A stretch of 64,000 bases of DNA from Gammaproteobacteria bacterium. Its GTDB lineage: Bacteria; Pseudomonadota; Gammaproteobacteria; Steroidobacterales; JABDKV01. The notes beneath the pieces were generated by a model. That model made no database searches. It had not been told where the DNA came from and was given only the letters and a program-made list of their open reading frames with translations. Position 1 is the first letter of the stretch. Each line of letters starts with the position of its first letter. This document shows positions 36,842 to 48,100 of this stretch, in pieces. The position numbers and the translations under genes are program-made. Where the stretch lies: positions 124,001-188,000 of the forward strand of contig JABDJB010000056.1 of assembly GCA_013003425.1 (NCBI GenBank), in the 5' to 3' direction.

Positions 36842-39036
36842 GGCGTTGTCGCTCCTGTGACCACGGCCGCGAATTCGGCGGCACCCATGTAACCAACGAC
36901 GCGATAGTTTTTTCGTTCCAGGCCATCGCGGCCGAAGAAAGCAATGGTCGGCGGGCCGTAAATACCAAAGTGATTCAGCAGCGCGCGATCGATTTCATCG
37001 TTGGCGGTCACGTCTGCCTGCAGCAGGACGGTATTGCCGAGTGCGGCCAGGACGGCGGGATTGTGAAATGTGGTTTTTTCCATTTTCTTGCATTCGACGC
37101 ACCAGTCCGCATAGAAGTCGAGCATGGTGGATTGCCCGGCTGCGCTGGCGGCCCGGACCTCGCGCTGCAGGTCGGCGACGCTCTTGATCGGCCTGAAGAC
37201 CAGGCCTTCCTGCTGTGTTGCTGAGCCACCGGCCAGCGAGCTGCCACTCAGCGGCCGCAGCGGGTCGGTACCACCCGTTGCTGCGCCGATCACCAGCAGC
37301 ACGCCATAAACGACGGCCATGATCCCGCCGCCCTTGGCCAGTTTGTGTCGCGTGTCTGCGTCCTGCGGTAATGGCGCAAAGGCGCCGAGGAAAATTCCGC
37401 TCATCAGTACCAGCCCGGCCCACAGAAACATCGTGACCTGATCCGGCAGAATTCGCGAAAGCATCCATATGGCGATGCCCAGCATCAGCACCCCGAAGGC
37501 ACCGCGAATCGTCGTCATCCAGGCGCCGGCGCGTGGCAGCAGGTGGCCGGCCGAGGCACCGAACACCAGCAGCGGGGCGCCCATACCCAGGCTCATGACA
37601 AACAGCGCCAGCCCGCCACGCAGCGGGTCGCCGCTCTGGCCGATGACAATCAGTGCTGCCGCCAGTGGTGCGGCGACACAGGGCCCGACGATCAATGCCG
37701 AAAGCACGCCCATGATGCCAACGCCGAAAAGTGTTCCGCCGCTTTGTTTGTTGCTCATCTCGTTGAGCTTGTCTTGCATCGCGGCCGGCATCTGGAATTC
37801 GTAGGTGCCAAACATGGCCAGCGCGAGTGCCACAAACACCAGGCTGAACACAATGATTACTGCCGGCTGCTGAAAGACCGCCTGCAGGTTCTGGCCGAGC
37901 AAGGCGGCGGCCACGCCGGCTGCGGTATAGGTCAGCGCCATTGCCACCACATAAATGGCGGACAGCGTGAAGGCGCGTCGCGTCGTGATGTCCGGCCCCT
38001 GGCCGACAATAATTCCAGACAGGATTGGCACCATCGGGAAGACGCAGGGCGTAAAGGCCAGCAACAGCCCGGTGCCAAAGAACATCAGCGCAACCAGCCC
38101 CAGGTTGCCGCTGCGGATAGTTTCGGCCAGCCGGTCCTGTTCGCTGACCGGCTCATCCATCAGCGGGCCGGGTGGAGCGCTGCTGGCTGCCGGCAACAGC
38201 ACCACGGTATCGCGCGTCATCGGCGGATAGCAGATGCCGTCTTCAGCGCAGCCCTGGAAGCCGATATTGAGGTTGAAGTCTCCTGGCTCCGGCCCGGCGC
38301 GGGACATCGGCACACGAATTTCGACCTGGTTGTAAAAAACCTCGGTCGCGCCGAAAAACTCGTCGGTTTTTGGCGTGCCGGCCGGCAGTCGCGGTGTGCC
38401 GAATTGCACCAGCTGGCTGTCGCTGGTGAACGCAAACTTGTCGCGATAAAGGTAGTAACCCTCTGCAATTTTGAAACGTACCGCAAGCGTGTAATCGTCC
38501 GCCATGTCGGCAACGAAACGAAACGCTTCATCGGGATGGAGAAACTCACTGCTGGCCTGCGCGTTATCCTGCAGCAGGGCCATCAGATCGACGCCACCGT
38601 TATTGGTGCTGGCAACGCGGACCGGCAGGGCTACTTCAGCGGTCCAGGTCTGTGGCGGGTAGCACAGGCCAATGTCGGCGCAACCCTGCGAGCGCAGCTG
38701 CAATGTCATCTGCGCCGGCGCATCGGCAGCGCGGGTGTATGGCAGCACGACGCGCAGCGCGTCGCGGTAGATTTCCGATTCACCAAAGAATTCGTCGGTC
38801 TTTTTCTTGCCCGGCGGGATAATCGCCGCACCCAGTTCGACGCTATCTGTGCGGCTGTCAAAGCCGAAGCGATGACGGTAGAGGTAATAACCGGGTTCAA
38901 TACGCCAGTCGACGCGCAGCTCGTCGGCTGTGGCTGTGACGGTGTAGCGGAACGCCTCGTCGGGCGGAATCACATCCTCTGCGGCACCCGCCAGTGCAGG
39001 CAGCAGCAACAGGCAGGCTAGAAGTGTTCTAGGCAT
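36838..39036 (-). CDS. dsbD: DsbD-type thiol:disulfide interchange protein with duplicated N-terminal domain
   Basis: 732 residues, longer than E. coli DsbD (565) because the periplasmic alpha domain occurs twice. Copy 1 (about 22-140) has the cysteine pair in QGCADIGLCYPP; copy 2 (about 168-285) in QGCAEDGICYPP; both contain KTDEFFG and GYYLYR. Then the membrane domain with cysteines in FTPCVFPMVP and GPCVAAPLAAA, and the C-terminal thioredoxin with YADWCVECKKME. It passes electrons from cytoplasmic thioredoxin to the periplasm. The start ATG at 39036 gives a signal peptide (LLACLLLLPALAGA). It follows cutA by one base and overlaps the TlpA-like gene. Confidence 0.93.
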   Translation of the reverse strand: MPRTLLACLLLLPALAGAAEDVIPPDEAFRYTVTATADELRVDWRIEPGYYLYRHRFGFDSRTDSVELGAAIIPPGKKKTDEFFGESEIYRDALRVVLPYTRAADAPAQMTLQLRSQGCADIGLCYPPQTWTAEVALPVRVASTNNGGVDLMALLQDNAQASSEFLHPDEAFRFVADMADDYTLAVRFKIAEGYYLYRDKFAFTSDSQLVQFGTPRLPAGTPKTDEFFGATEVFYNQVEIRVPMSRAGPEPGDFNLNIGFQGCAEDGICYPPMTRDTVVLLPAASSAPPGPLMDEPVSEQDRLAETIRSGNLGLVALMFFGTGLLLAFTPCVFPMVPILSGIIVGQGPDITTRRAFTLSAIYVVAMALTYTAAGVAAALLGQNLQAVFQQPAVIIVFSLVFVALALAMFGTYEFQMPAAMQDKLNEMSNKQSGGTLFGVGIMGVLSALIVGPCVAAPLAAALIVIGQSGDPLRGGLALFVMSLGMGAPLLVFGASAGHLLPRAGAWMTTIRGAFGVLMLGIAIWMLSRILPDQVTMFLWAGLVLMSGIFLGAFAPLPQDADTRHKLAKGGGIMAVVYGVLLVIGAATGGTDPLRPLSGSSLAGGSATQQEGLVFRPIKSVADLQREVRAASAAGQSTMLDFYADWCVECKKMEKTTFHNPAVLAALGNTVLLQADVTANDEIDRALLNHFGIYGPPTIAFFGRDGLERKNYRVVGYMGAAEFAAVVTGATTP

Positions 39037-39037
39037 A

Positions 39038-39361
39038 TCAGCGCGTGTTCTCGGCGACCCAGGCCAGGTAATCGGGCAAACCGGCACTCACAGGGACTGC
39101 CAGTATTTCCGGAAGTTCATAAGGATGCAGTTCAAGCAGGCTTTGTTCCAGTGCCGGGTAACGGTGCTGCACCGTCTTGATGATCAGCAGCACCTCGTCG
39201 TCGGCGGTAACCTCGCCCTGCCAGCGGTAGGTTGAGCGTGCCGGCAGGCAGCTGACGCAGGCGGCGAGGCGCTGCTCCACCAGGGCAGAGGCCAGCTCGC
39301 CGGCGGCATCTGCGGAGCAGGAACAGAAGATCAGCAGGGTCTGGTCAGGCTCGGAATTCAT
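39038..39361 (-). CDS. cutA: Divalent-cation tolerance protein CutA
   Basis: 107 residues (E. coli 112). Trimeric PII-like fold: TLLIFCSCSADAAGELASAL start, CVSCLPARSTYRWQGEV in the middle, and ELHPYELPEILAVPVSAG with the closing YLAWV. Linked to copper tolerance, though the mechanism is unsettled. It stands at the head of the cutA-dsbD operon, the same arrangement as in E. coli. The ATG at 39361 is 160 bases from groES, divergently. Confidence 0.94.
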   Translation of the reverse strand: MNSEPDQTLLIFCSCSADAAGELASALVEQRLAACVSCLPARSTYRWQGEVTADDEVLLIIKTVQHRYPALEQSLLELHPYELPEILAVPVSAGLPDYLAWVAENTR

Positions 39362-39412
39362 GCGTCTCCGGGTGCCGCCGGCCGTATACCGGGTGCAGGC
39401 TATTGAAAAGGC

Positions 39413-39440
39413 TTGACTGTGGCCCAAGCATGAATAGAAT
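39413..39440 (+). promoter_or_regulatory. Sigma-70-like promoter of groESL
   Basis: TTGACT (39413-39418) and TAGAAT (39435-39440), 16 bases apart, five of six matches each. The transcript would start near 39447, inside the CIRCE palindrome, as is normal for HrcA-repressed genes. I did not find a convincing sigma-32 promoter. Confidence 0.7.
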
Positions 39441-39466
39441 TAGCACTCCTTTCAAGGGAGTGCTAA
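39440..39466 (+). promoter_or_regulatory. CIRCE operator (HrcA binding site)
   Basis: TTAGCACTC, nine bases, GAGTGCTAA: an exact match to the CIRCE consensus, about 55 bases before the groES start. HrcA, itself folded by GroEL, represses through this site, so groESL should be titration-controlled by chaperone demand. No hrcA gene is in the window. Confidence 0.95.
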
Positions 39467-39520
39467 CAATCTGGCACTCGCGTAAGTTCTTAACTTACTG
39501 ATTTACTAGGAGATTTACAA

Positions 39521-39811
39521 ATGAAACTGCGTCCACTGCACGACCGTGTGATCGTCCGACGCGTCGAGGAAGAGACCAGGTCACCGGGCGGGATCGTAAT
39601 TCCCGACACCGCAGCAGAAAAACCCAGCCGTGGCGAAGTCATCGCCGTCGGCAACGGTAAAGTGCTCGACAATGGTGATGTGCGTCCGCTGACCCTCAAA
39701 CAGGGCGACAAGGTGCTGTTCGGCAAGTACAGCGGTACCGAGGTAAAGATCGAAGGCGAGGACATCCTTGTCATGCGCGAAGACGACGTCATGGCAGTCC
39801 TTGACGACTAA
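39521..39811 (+). CDS. groES: Co-chaperonin GroES
   Basis: 96 residues, family length 95-100. [21 protein letters not shown] start, mobile loop around [18 protein letters not shown] and [20 protein letters not shown]. Heptameric lid for GroEL. GGAGATTT precedes the ATG. The gene is under the CIRCE element and is followed 26 bases later by groEL. Confidence 0.98.
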   Translation: MKLRPLHDRVIVRRVEEETRSPGGIVIPDTAAEKPSRGEVIAVGNGKVLDNGDVRPLTLKQGDKVLFGKYSGTEVKIEGEDILVMREDDVMAVLDD

Positions 39812-39819
39812 CGCTGTAA

Positions 39820-41487
<1,668 letters not shown>

Positions 41488-41502
41488 GCGACCGCGGCAA
41501 TC

Positions 41503-41530
41503 TGTCGTGGGAGCGGCTTTAGCCGCGACT
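41503..41530. repeat. REP-like palindromic element
   Basis: GTGGGAGCGGCTTTAGCCGC with flanking CGACT: a GCGGCT-TT-AGCCGC stem in the context TGGGAGCGG...CCGCGA, like the small extragenic REPs spread through Pseudomonas and Xanthomonadaceae genomes. Only one copy is seen here, between groEL and its terminator, a typical position. Confidence 0.6.
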
Positions 41531-41534
41531 GCCC

Positions 41535-41567
41535 AAAAACCCCGGCCTGAGCGCCGGGGTTTTTTTT
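41535..41567 (+). terminator. Rho-independent terminator of groESL
   Basis: AAAAACCCCGGC and GCCGGGGTTTTT form a 12-bp stem with a six-base loop, ending in eight Ts. It is the clearest intrinsic terminator in the window. Confidence 0.92.
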
Positions 41568-41668
41568 GGCCTATCCTTTTGCTGAAGCTGTAGCATCTGG
41601 AATTACACAGCGGTAAAAGGCCCGTGTGGCGCACAAGGGGCCGATCTGCAACTGGGGGAAGAGTTGTC

Positions 41669-44056
41669 ATGAATGCCTTACGCAGCAATGCGCGGCGGTG
41701 CACTTTAATTCTGCCGCCCGTCGTGTTCGCGATGCTGTTGTTTCTTGCCGGTGCTGCCGGTGCTGCCACAGTGGCCATTGTTATTGACGGGCCGACCGAG
41801 CGGCCCGACACAATTACGCCTTTGATTCGACGCGAGGTCGCCGACCTCCTTGGCAGCGAGTTCACCGTTGATTTTCCCGCAGACAAGCAGTTCGTTGCGG
41901 ACTGGACCCTGGAAGGCGTCCGCACGACGCTGCAGCGCGCGCTCGCTGATCCACAGGTTGACGTAGTAGTTACCCTGGGCCTGATTTCATCCAACGAGGC
42001 GGCACAGATTGACCGCCTGCCAAAGCCTGTTATTGCTACCGTGGTTCCCGATGCCACGCTGCAAGGGTTTCCTTTGCGTGATGGCGCCAGCGGGCGGCGC
42101 AATTTTACCTACATCTCCGGTCTCACCGGTATCGACCAGGAAATTGCGACCTATCACGAAGTCGTGGGGTTTCGTCATCTCACGGTAATTGCAGATGGCG
42201 TTTCGATTCGGTCGATACCCAAATTGCGCAGCCGCATCGGGCAGTTGTCGGAATATCTCGACATCGAGATTGCGATGGTAGCGGCCGGCAGTTCGGTTGA
42301 ACAAATACTCGCGGGACTGCCCGCGCAAACTGAAGCCGTGTTCGTCGCGCCTCTGCACCGGCTGCCGGCCGATGGCATTGAGCGCCTGGCCGCAGGCCTG
42401 GTAGCGCGCAAGCTGCCGAGCCTGTCGATGCTCGGTCGCAGTGAGGTGGATGCCGGGCTGTTGATGACCATTGGCGGTTTGCCGGCCGATGACACGCGTT
42501 TCGCGCGGCGCATCGGCCTCAATCTGCAGCGCATTCTGTTGGGCGAAGATGCCGGGCGCATCGAAGTCGGGTTCCGGCTTGGGCGCCGGCTGGTTATCAA
42601 CATGCATACGGCGCGCGCCATCGGCTATCTGCCGCGTTGGGCGGTGTTGATTGATGCCGAGAGGCTGTACGACGAGGAGGTGCAGGCGGCAGACGTACTG
42701 ACTTTTGCTGACGCCATGCGCGAAGCGGTGGTCGCCAACCTGAGCTATCGCGTTTCCGAATTTGACACCTTGATCGCTGCCGAAGACGTCAGGTCCGCAC
42801 GGGCGGCATGGTTGCCCCGGCTGGATCTGGATCTCACCCGCGCGCAAATCGATGCGGACCGGGCCAATCCCCTGCTGCAGTCCGAGAAAAGCACTGATGC
42901 CAGGGCGGCGGCCAGTCAGTTGGTCTATTCAGAGCAGGCGCGTTCGGCATTGGCGATTGCGCATCAACTCGAGGCCGCGTCACAGGCGGGCCACAGCGCG
43001 ACACTACTGGATACCCTGCAATCCGCCTCGACAGCCTACCTTACGCTGCTGCGTGCGCGTGCACTTGAAGCAGTGCGTATTTCCAACCTCGAAGTTACCC
43101 GCACGAACCTGGAGCTGGCACGCGTTCGCGAATCCATCGGTGCTTCGGGCCGGGCAGATGTGCTGCGCTGGGAGACACAGATTGCCGGCGATCGGCAGCA
43201 GCTGCTGGCGGCACAGGCGCAGCGGCAGCAGGCCCGAACTGATCTGAATCGCGTGCTTAACAGGCCGCAGGGAAAATCGCTTGTGCCGGTGCGCGATGGT
43301 CTGGAGCAGGCGCTGGCGGTGCTGGGTGATCCGCGTTTCAACCAATATGTGGGTAATCCGGTGGTGTGGGAGACCTTTATAGCGTTCTCCGCCGCAGAGG
43401 CAGTGTCGCTGTCACCGGAGTTGCAGCAGCAGCAGGCGCGAGTCGGGGCGCAACAGCGCGACGTGCTGGCGGCACGACGCGCGTGGTATGTGCCGGATGT
43501 TGCATTGTCCGCGAGCACCGGCAACAACCTCAGCCGCGGTGGCGCCGGCTCCGACCTGACCGGCCTGATGCTCGATGACACGAGCTGGACGGTTGCACTT
43601 AATGCGTCGATACCGGTTTTCAGCGGTGGTGCGCTGCGCGCACGCCTGTCCCGCGCACAGCATGAGCTGGCACGGTTGCAGCAACAATACGCCGCGTCGG
43701 CAGAAGCGATAGAGGCGCGGATGCGTGCCGCGCTGTATCAGGTCGGCGGCTCTTACCCGGCGATTGAACTGTCACAGGATGCGGCCCGGGCTGCCGGCAC
43801 CAACCTGGAGCTGGTTACCGATTCCTATTCGAAGGGTGCAGTGTCGGTTACCGATCTGATTGATGCGCAGGATGCAGCCCTGGCGGCAGAGCTCGCTGCG
43901 GCAGAGGCGGAGTACGCTTTTCTCATTGACTATATGGAAGTGTTGCGTGCACGTGGCAGCTATGACCTGGTGCTGGAGCCGCAGAAAGTTTCTCCGTACT
44001 ACGACAGCATCAGTGATTTTTTCCGTGAACGCGGCGTCTCGCCGCTCGGCCAGTAA
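41669..44056 (+). CDS. Outer-membrane efflux protein (TolC type) fused to a periplasmic binding-protein-like domain
   Basis: 795 residues, far above the 420-500 of normal OMF proteins. Signal peptide (FAMLLFLAGAAGA) then about 300 residues resembling the ABC substrate-binding type-1 fold (PF04392 group): VVVTLGLISSNEA, KPVIATVVPD, GFRHLTVIADG, EAVFVAPLHRL, MTIGGLPADD and RIEVGFRLGRRLVIN. From about 350 the OMF part begins (FADAMREAVVANL, then long alpha-helical coiled coil, VPDVALSASTGNN strands, SIPVFSGGALRARL and SKGAVSVTDLIDAQDAAL, the last typical of TolC). ATG 41669 has GGGGGAAGAG before it. It is the first gene of a tripartite pump operon. Confidence 0.82.
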   Translation: MNALRSNARRCTLILPPVVFAMLLFLAGAAGAATVAIVIDGPTERPDTITPLIRREVADLLGSEFTVDFPADKQFVADWTLEGVRTTLQRALADPQVDVVVTLGLISSNEAAQIDRLPKPVIATVVPDATLQGFPLRDGASGRRNFTYISGLTGIDQEIATYHEVVGFRHLTVIADGVSIRSIPKLRSRIGQLSEYLDIEIAMVAAGSSVEQILAGLPAQTEAVFVAPLHRLPADGIERLAAGLVARKLPSLSMLGRSEVDAGLLMTIGGLPADDTRFARRIGLNLQRILLGEDAGRIEVGFRLGRRLVINMHTARAIGYLPRWAVLIDAERLYDEEVQAADVLTFADAMREAVVANLSYRVSEFDTLIAAEDVRSARAAWLPRLDLDLTRAQIDADRANPLLQSEKSTDARAAASQLVYSEQARSALAIAHQLEAASQAGHSATLLDTLQSASTAYLTLLRARALEAVRISNLEVTRTNLELARVRESIGASGRADVLRWETQIAGDRQQLLAAQAQRQQARTDLNRVLNRPQGKSLVPVRDGLEQALAVLGDPRFNQYVGNPVVWETFIAFSAAEAVSLSPELQQQQARVGAQQRDVLAARRAWYVPDVALSASTGNNLSRGGAGSDLTGLMLDDTSWTVALNASIPVFSGGALRARLSRAQHELARLQQQYAASAEAIEARMRAALYQVGGSYPAIELSQDAARAAGTNLELVTDSYSKGAVSVTDLIDAQDAALAAELAAAEAEYAFLIDYMEVLRARGSYDLVLEPQKVSPYYDSISDFFRERGVSPLGQ

Positions 44057-44066
44057 GGAAACCAGT

Positions 44067-45155
44067 ATGCAGAAATCGCCAACCCTGTTGATTGCCGCAC
44101 TGCTGGTTGCCGGCTGTGCCGAGCCACCACCGGAAGTGGAGCCGATTGTCAGACCGGTGCGCTACGCTCGCGTCAGCCTGCAGGGTGCAGCGGAAAACCG
44201 GGTTTTCTCCGGCACAACGCAGGCCGCGCTTGAGACCGACATGAGTTTCAAGGTCGCCGGCACGATTACCGGCCTGCCGGTCGAAGTTGGCGATATTGTC
44301 GCCGCCGGACAGCAGATTGCGACAATGGACGTGAAGGACTACCAGGTGCGTGTACAGGAGGCGCAGGCTGGTCTGGCGCAGGCGCGCGCGGAGTTGCGGA
44401 ACGCGGAGAGTTCGTACGGGCGCGCCCGCAGTCTGTACGAAAATCGCAATATTTCACGCGGCGAGCTGGACGCCGCACGCGCTGCAGCCGAATCGGCGCA
44501 GGCGTTGCTCAACGCGGCCGGCCAGCAGCTGCAGGCCGCCAGGCTGCAGCTGTCGTACACGAGGATATCTGCGCCGCAGGAGTGCACAGTCGCTGCGGTA
44601 TACCGCAAAGAGAATGAAAACGTCAGCGCCGGCCAGCCGATCATGCAGCTCAATTGCGGTGATTGCTCTGAAATATCCGTCACCGTGCCGGAAACTATTA
44701 TCGACCGGGTGGAACAGGACAGTGACGTTGAGATCAGGCTGGCCGCGATGCCTGATGCGCGGATTGCGGGCAAGGTGATCGAAGTGGGTGTTGCTGCCGC
44801 CGGAACAGCGTACTCGGTAACTGTAGTGGTGACCGGAGATTGTCCTGAGCTGCGCTCGGGCATGGCAGCCGATGTTCACTTCCGGCTGCCCATCCAGGGC
44901 GGCGAACGGCGGATAGTTGTGCCGCCGGTTTCGGTCGGCGAGGACCGTATGGGCAACTATGCATTTGTGCTTGAACCTGTGCCAGATAGCGACCTTTATG
45001 TAGCGCGGCGTCGCGACGTCGAGGTAGCCGGGATCTTCGCCGAGGGTCTGCTTGTAACTTCAGGCCTGACCGCCGGCGAGTTGATCGCCACAGCGGGAGT
45101 GCGGCGCATTACCGACGGGCTTGAGGTGCGGTTGCTGGATAGCAAGGGTCGCTAG
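44067..45155 (+). CDS. RND periplasmic adaptor lipoprotein
   Basis: 362 residues. Lipobox LLVAGC (Cys about 17), then the biotinyl-lipoyl-like half ALETDMSFKVAGTITGLPVEVGD IVAAG, split by an alpha-helical hairpin (VQEAQAGLAQARAELRNAES), barrel and membrane-proximal domains (VPPVSVGEDR). Membrane-fusion protein joining the RND pump to its outer-membrane channel. AAGGAA precedes the ATG at 44067, ten bases after the OMF stop. Part of a three-gene operon; cargo unknown. Confidence 0.9.
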   Translation: MQKSPTLLIAALLVAGCAEPPPEVEPIVRPVRYARVSLQGAAENRVFSGTTQAALETDMSFKVAGTITGLPVEVGDIVAAGQQIATMDVKDYQVRVQEAQAGLAQARAELRNAESSYGRARSLYENRNISRGELDAARAAAESAQALLNAAGQQLQAARLQLSYTRISAPQECTVAAVYRKENENVSAGQPIMQLNCGDCSEISVTVPETIIDRVEQDSDVEIRLAAMPDARIAGKVIEVGVAAAGTAYSVTVVVTGDCPELRSGMAADVHFRLPIQGGERRIVVPPVSVGEDRMGNYAFVLEPVPDSDLYVARRRDVEVAGIFAEGLLVTSGLTAGELIATAGVRRITDGLEVRLLDSKGR

Positions 45156-45160
45156 ACGCA

Positions 45161-48100
45161 ATGGACGTCACCCGTTTTGCTATCGAGAAAAAGCGCGTCA
45201 CTATCGTCGCGTTGATTGCCGTGTTCATGGCCGGTGTCAGTGCCTATCAGGGCATGTCTCGCAACGAAGATCCCGGATTCATCGTCCGTACTGCGCTGGT
45301 GCAGACGCTGTTTCCAGGTGCCAGCCCCGAGCGGGTCGAGCTGCTGGTTACCGACAAGCTGGAAAAAATGATCCAGGAGATGCCGGAACTCGATTTTGTA
45401 AACAGCTCGTCACGGGTTGGTGTTTCGGTCATATACGTCAATATCAAGGAAAGCCTGACAGACATGCGGCCGATCTGGGAGAAGCTGCGGCGCAAAGTGG
45501 AAAGCGCAACCGCCGACCTGCCCGCAGGAGTTATCGGCCCGTTTGTCGACGACGAATTCGGCGACGTGTTTGGCACGATTATTTCAATCACCGGTGACGG
45601 CTTTGAAAGCCGCGAGCTGGAAAAAATTGCCGAGGAAGTGCGCAACGAATTGTTGCTGATCACGGATGTGGCCAAAGTTGATATCGCCGGTGCTCGCGAT
45701 GAGCGGGTATTTGTCGAATATGACAACGCGCGGCTGGCAGAATTTGGCCTGTCGCCGGCAGCACTGCAGCGCATCCTGCAGGAGCACAACATAGTAATGC
45801 CCGGCGGTAACGTCACCACGGAGCTGGAAAAGATCGAGCTGGAACCGTCCGGCAACTATGAAACGCTTGACGATCTGCGACGCACGGTAATCAATGTTCC
45901 GGGACGGTCCGAAGTCTTGCGATTGCAGGACCTGGTCAGTATCAATCGGGGCTATGTCGATCCACCAAAGACGCTGGTGCGGGCCACCGGTGAGCCCAGC
46001 CTGATGCTGGCGGTGTCGCTGCGCGAAGGTGGCAACGTGCTGACCATGGGCGCAGCCGTCAGCACGGTAATCGATCGGGCTCGCAGCATTTATCCGATCG
46101 GGATCGAGTTCGGGGAGCTGCAGGCGCAGGCGGATATCGTTGCGCGCAAGATTTCCGACTTTACCGGCAATGTAGGCCAGGCGATTGTCATAGTTGTGCT
46201 GGTGATGCTGGTATTCCTGGGCTTGCGTACCGGTCTGATTGTCGCCTCGCTTATTCCGATGACCATTGCCGCGGCACTGTTTGTCATGGGACTGCTGGAT
46301 ATCGGTCTCGACCAGATGTCGCTGGCTTCTCTGATTATTGCGCTGGGAATGCTGGTCGACAACGCAATTGTGATGTCGGAATCGATAATGGTATCGATGG
46401 AAGAAGGAAAGCCGGCAAAGCAAGCGGCAATCGAAGCCGCCGCGGAGTTGCGGTTGCCATTGCTGATCGCATCGTTGACCACCGCCGCGGCATTCCTGCC
46501 AATCTTTCTGGCTGAATCCGCGACCGGCGAATATACCGCGCCAATATTCAAGGTGGTGTCGATCACGCTGTTGTGCTCCTGGGCCATTGCGTTGACGCTG
46601 ATACCGCTTCTGTGTGTCGCCTTTATGAAAGTAAAGCCCAGCGACAACAATTACGACACCAGGTTTTATCGAGCTTACCGGAGCGTGCTGACGGCCATGC
46701 TGCAACGTCCCTGGGTCAGTATGGTGGTAGTCGCTCTGGTGTTTTTCGGCGCGATGCAGCTGTTCGCCCTGGTGCCCAGCATTTTCTTTCCGGAAAATGA
46801 CCGCCCGACCTTTACCGTGGAGCTTGAGTTACCCGAGGGCTCACCAATACAGCGCACCGATGCGGTGGTCCGGGCCACGGAGCAATACATGCTGGGCAAC
46901 CTGATGGCTGATGAGAATCAGGCCGGCATCGAAGGGTGGGGGGCGTTCATAGGATCCGGTGCGCCACGTTTCGTGCTGCCGTACCGGCCGGAACCGACTG
47001 CGCCAAATTACGCGTTGATGCTGGTAAATACGTCAGCACTAGATGCGGTAGCCGGCATTGTTACCAGGGTAGAGCGTTACCTGCTGGAGCGTTTTCCCGA
47101 TGTCAATCCGACGGTACGCAAGCTGCCGCTGGGCGCACCAGCCTGGCCGCCCGTTTCGATACGCATTTCCGGTTCCGATACCGATACGATTTTTGCCATT
47201 GTCGATGAGGTCAGGGCCAGGCTGCGCGCAACAGCGGGCGCCAGACAGGTTAGCGACGATTGGGGTGCGCGCTCGAAAAAAGTGGTTGTCGATATCGACG
47301 ACACACGTGCACGGCTGGCCGGTGTCAGTCACCAGGATATTGCCCTGTCGCTGCAGACCTTTCTCACCGGGCTGGAAACAACAGAGTTTCGTGAGGGCGA
47401 CAAGCTGATACCGGTGGTCATGCGGTCTGAACGCAGCGGGCTGATCAGTGCGCGACAGATCGGTGCGCTCAATGTGTATTCCCAGACGACGGGCGCCAGC
47501 GTACCGCTGTCTCAGGTGGCCGATCCACGCGTGGTCTGGCAGCCGGCGAAGATCGAACGGCGCAACAGGCTGCAAACCGTAGCGGTCGAGGCACTGCTGG
47601 ATCCCGGGGTCACAGCTGCTGACGTCACCGGTGCGATACAACCCTGGCTGGAGCAGCAGTCGGCAACCTGGCCGTTTGGCTATTCCTGGGAGTTCGGTGG
47701 CGAACAAGAAACGTCCGGCAAGGCCAACGCCTCAATTGCGGCGAAGCTGCCAATTGCCGGCCTGATTATTCTCCTGCTGCTGGTTGGTCAGTTTGATTCG
47801 CTGCGACGCCCGGCAATCATCCTCATTACCATTCCGCTGGGATTGATAGGCGTCGTTATCGGTTTGCTTGTGGCGAGGTCCTACTTCGGGTTTATGACGC
47901 TGCTGGGCGTAATTTCGCTATCGGGGATCGTCATCAACAACGCAATCGTGTTGCTGGACCGGATCAGGATAGAAATCGAGAGCGGGATGGCCGAAACAGC
48001 TGCCGTGTTGCAGGCAGCCCAGCAACGCTTGCGCCCGATACTGCTGACTACTGCGACGACGGTCGGCGGCATGCTGCCGCTTTGGTTCGGCGGCGGGCCG

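Noticed and set aside
37543-39021. Long open frame of 492 codons on the plus strand
   Set aside because: It is the mirror of dsbD, whose protein has full conserved motifs. The plus-strand product is rich in His/Gln/Arg as expected from reversed high-GC codons and has no domain.
39402-39430. Possible sigma-32 promoter for groESL (TTGAAA then CCCAAGCAT)
   Set aside because: The -10 part departs too far from CCCCATNT; the sigma-70 promoter with CIRCE explains control better.
45584-46705. Open frame of 373 codons on the minus strand
   Set aside because: Antisense to the RND pump; composition typical of a shadow frame.
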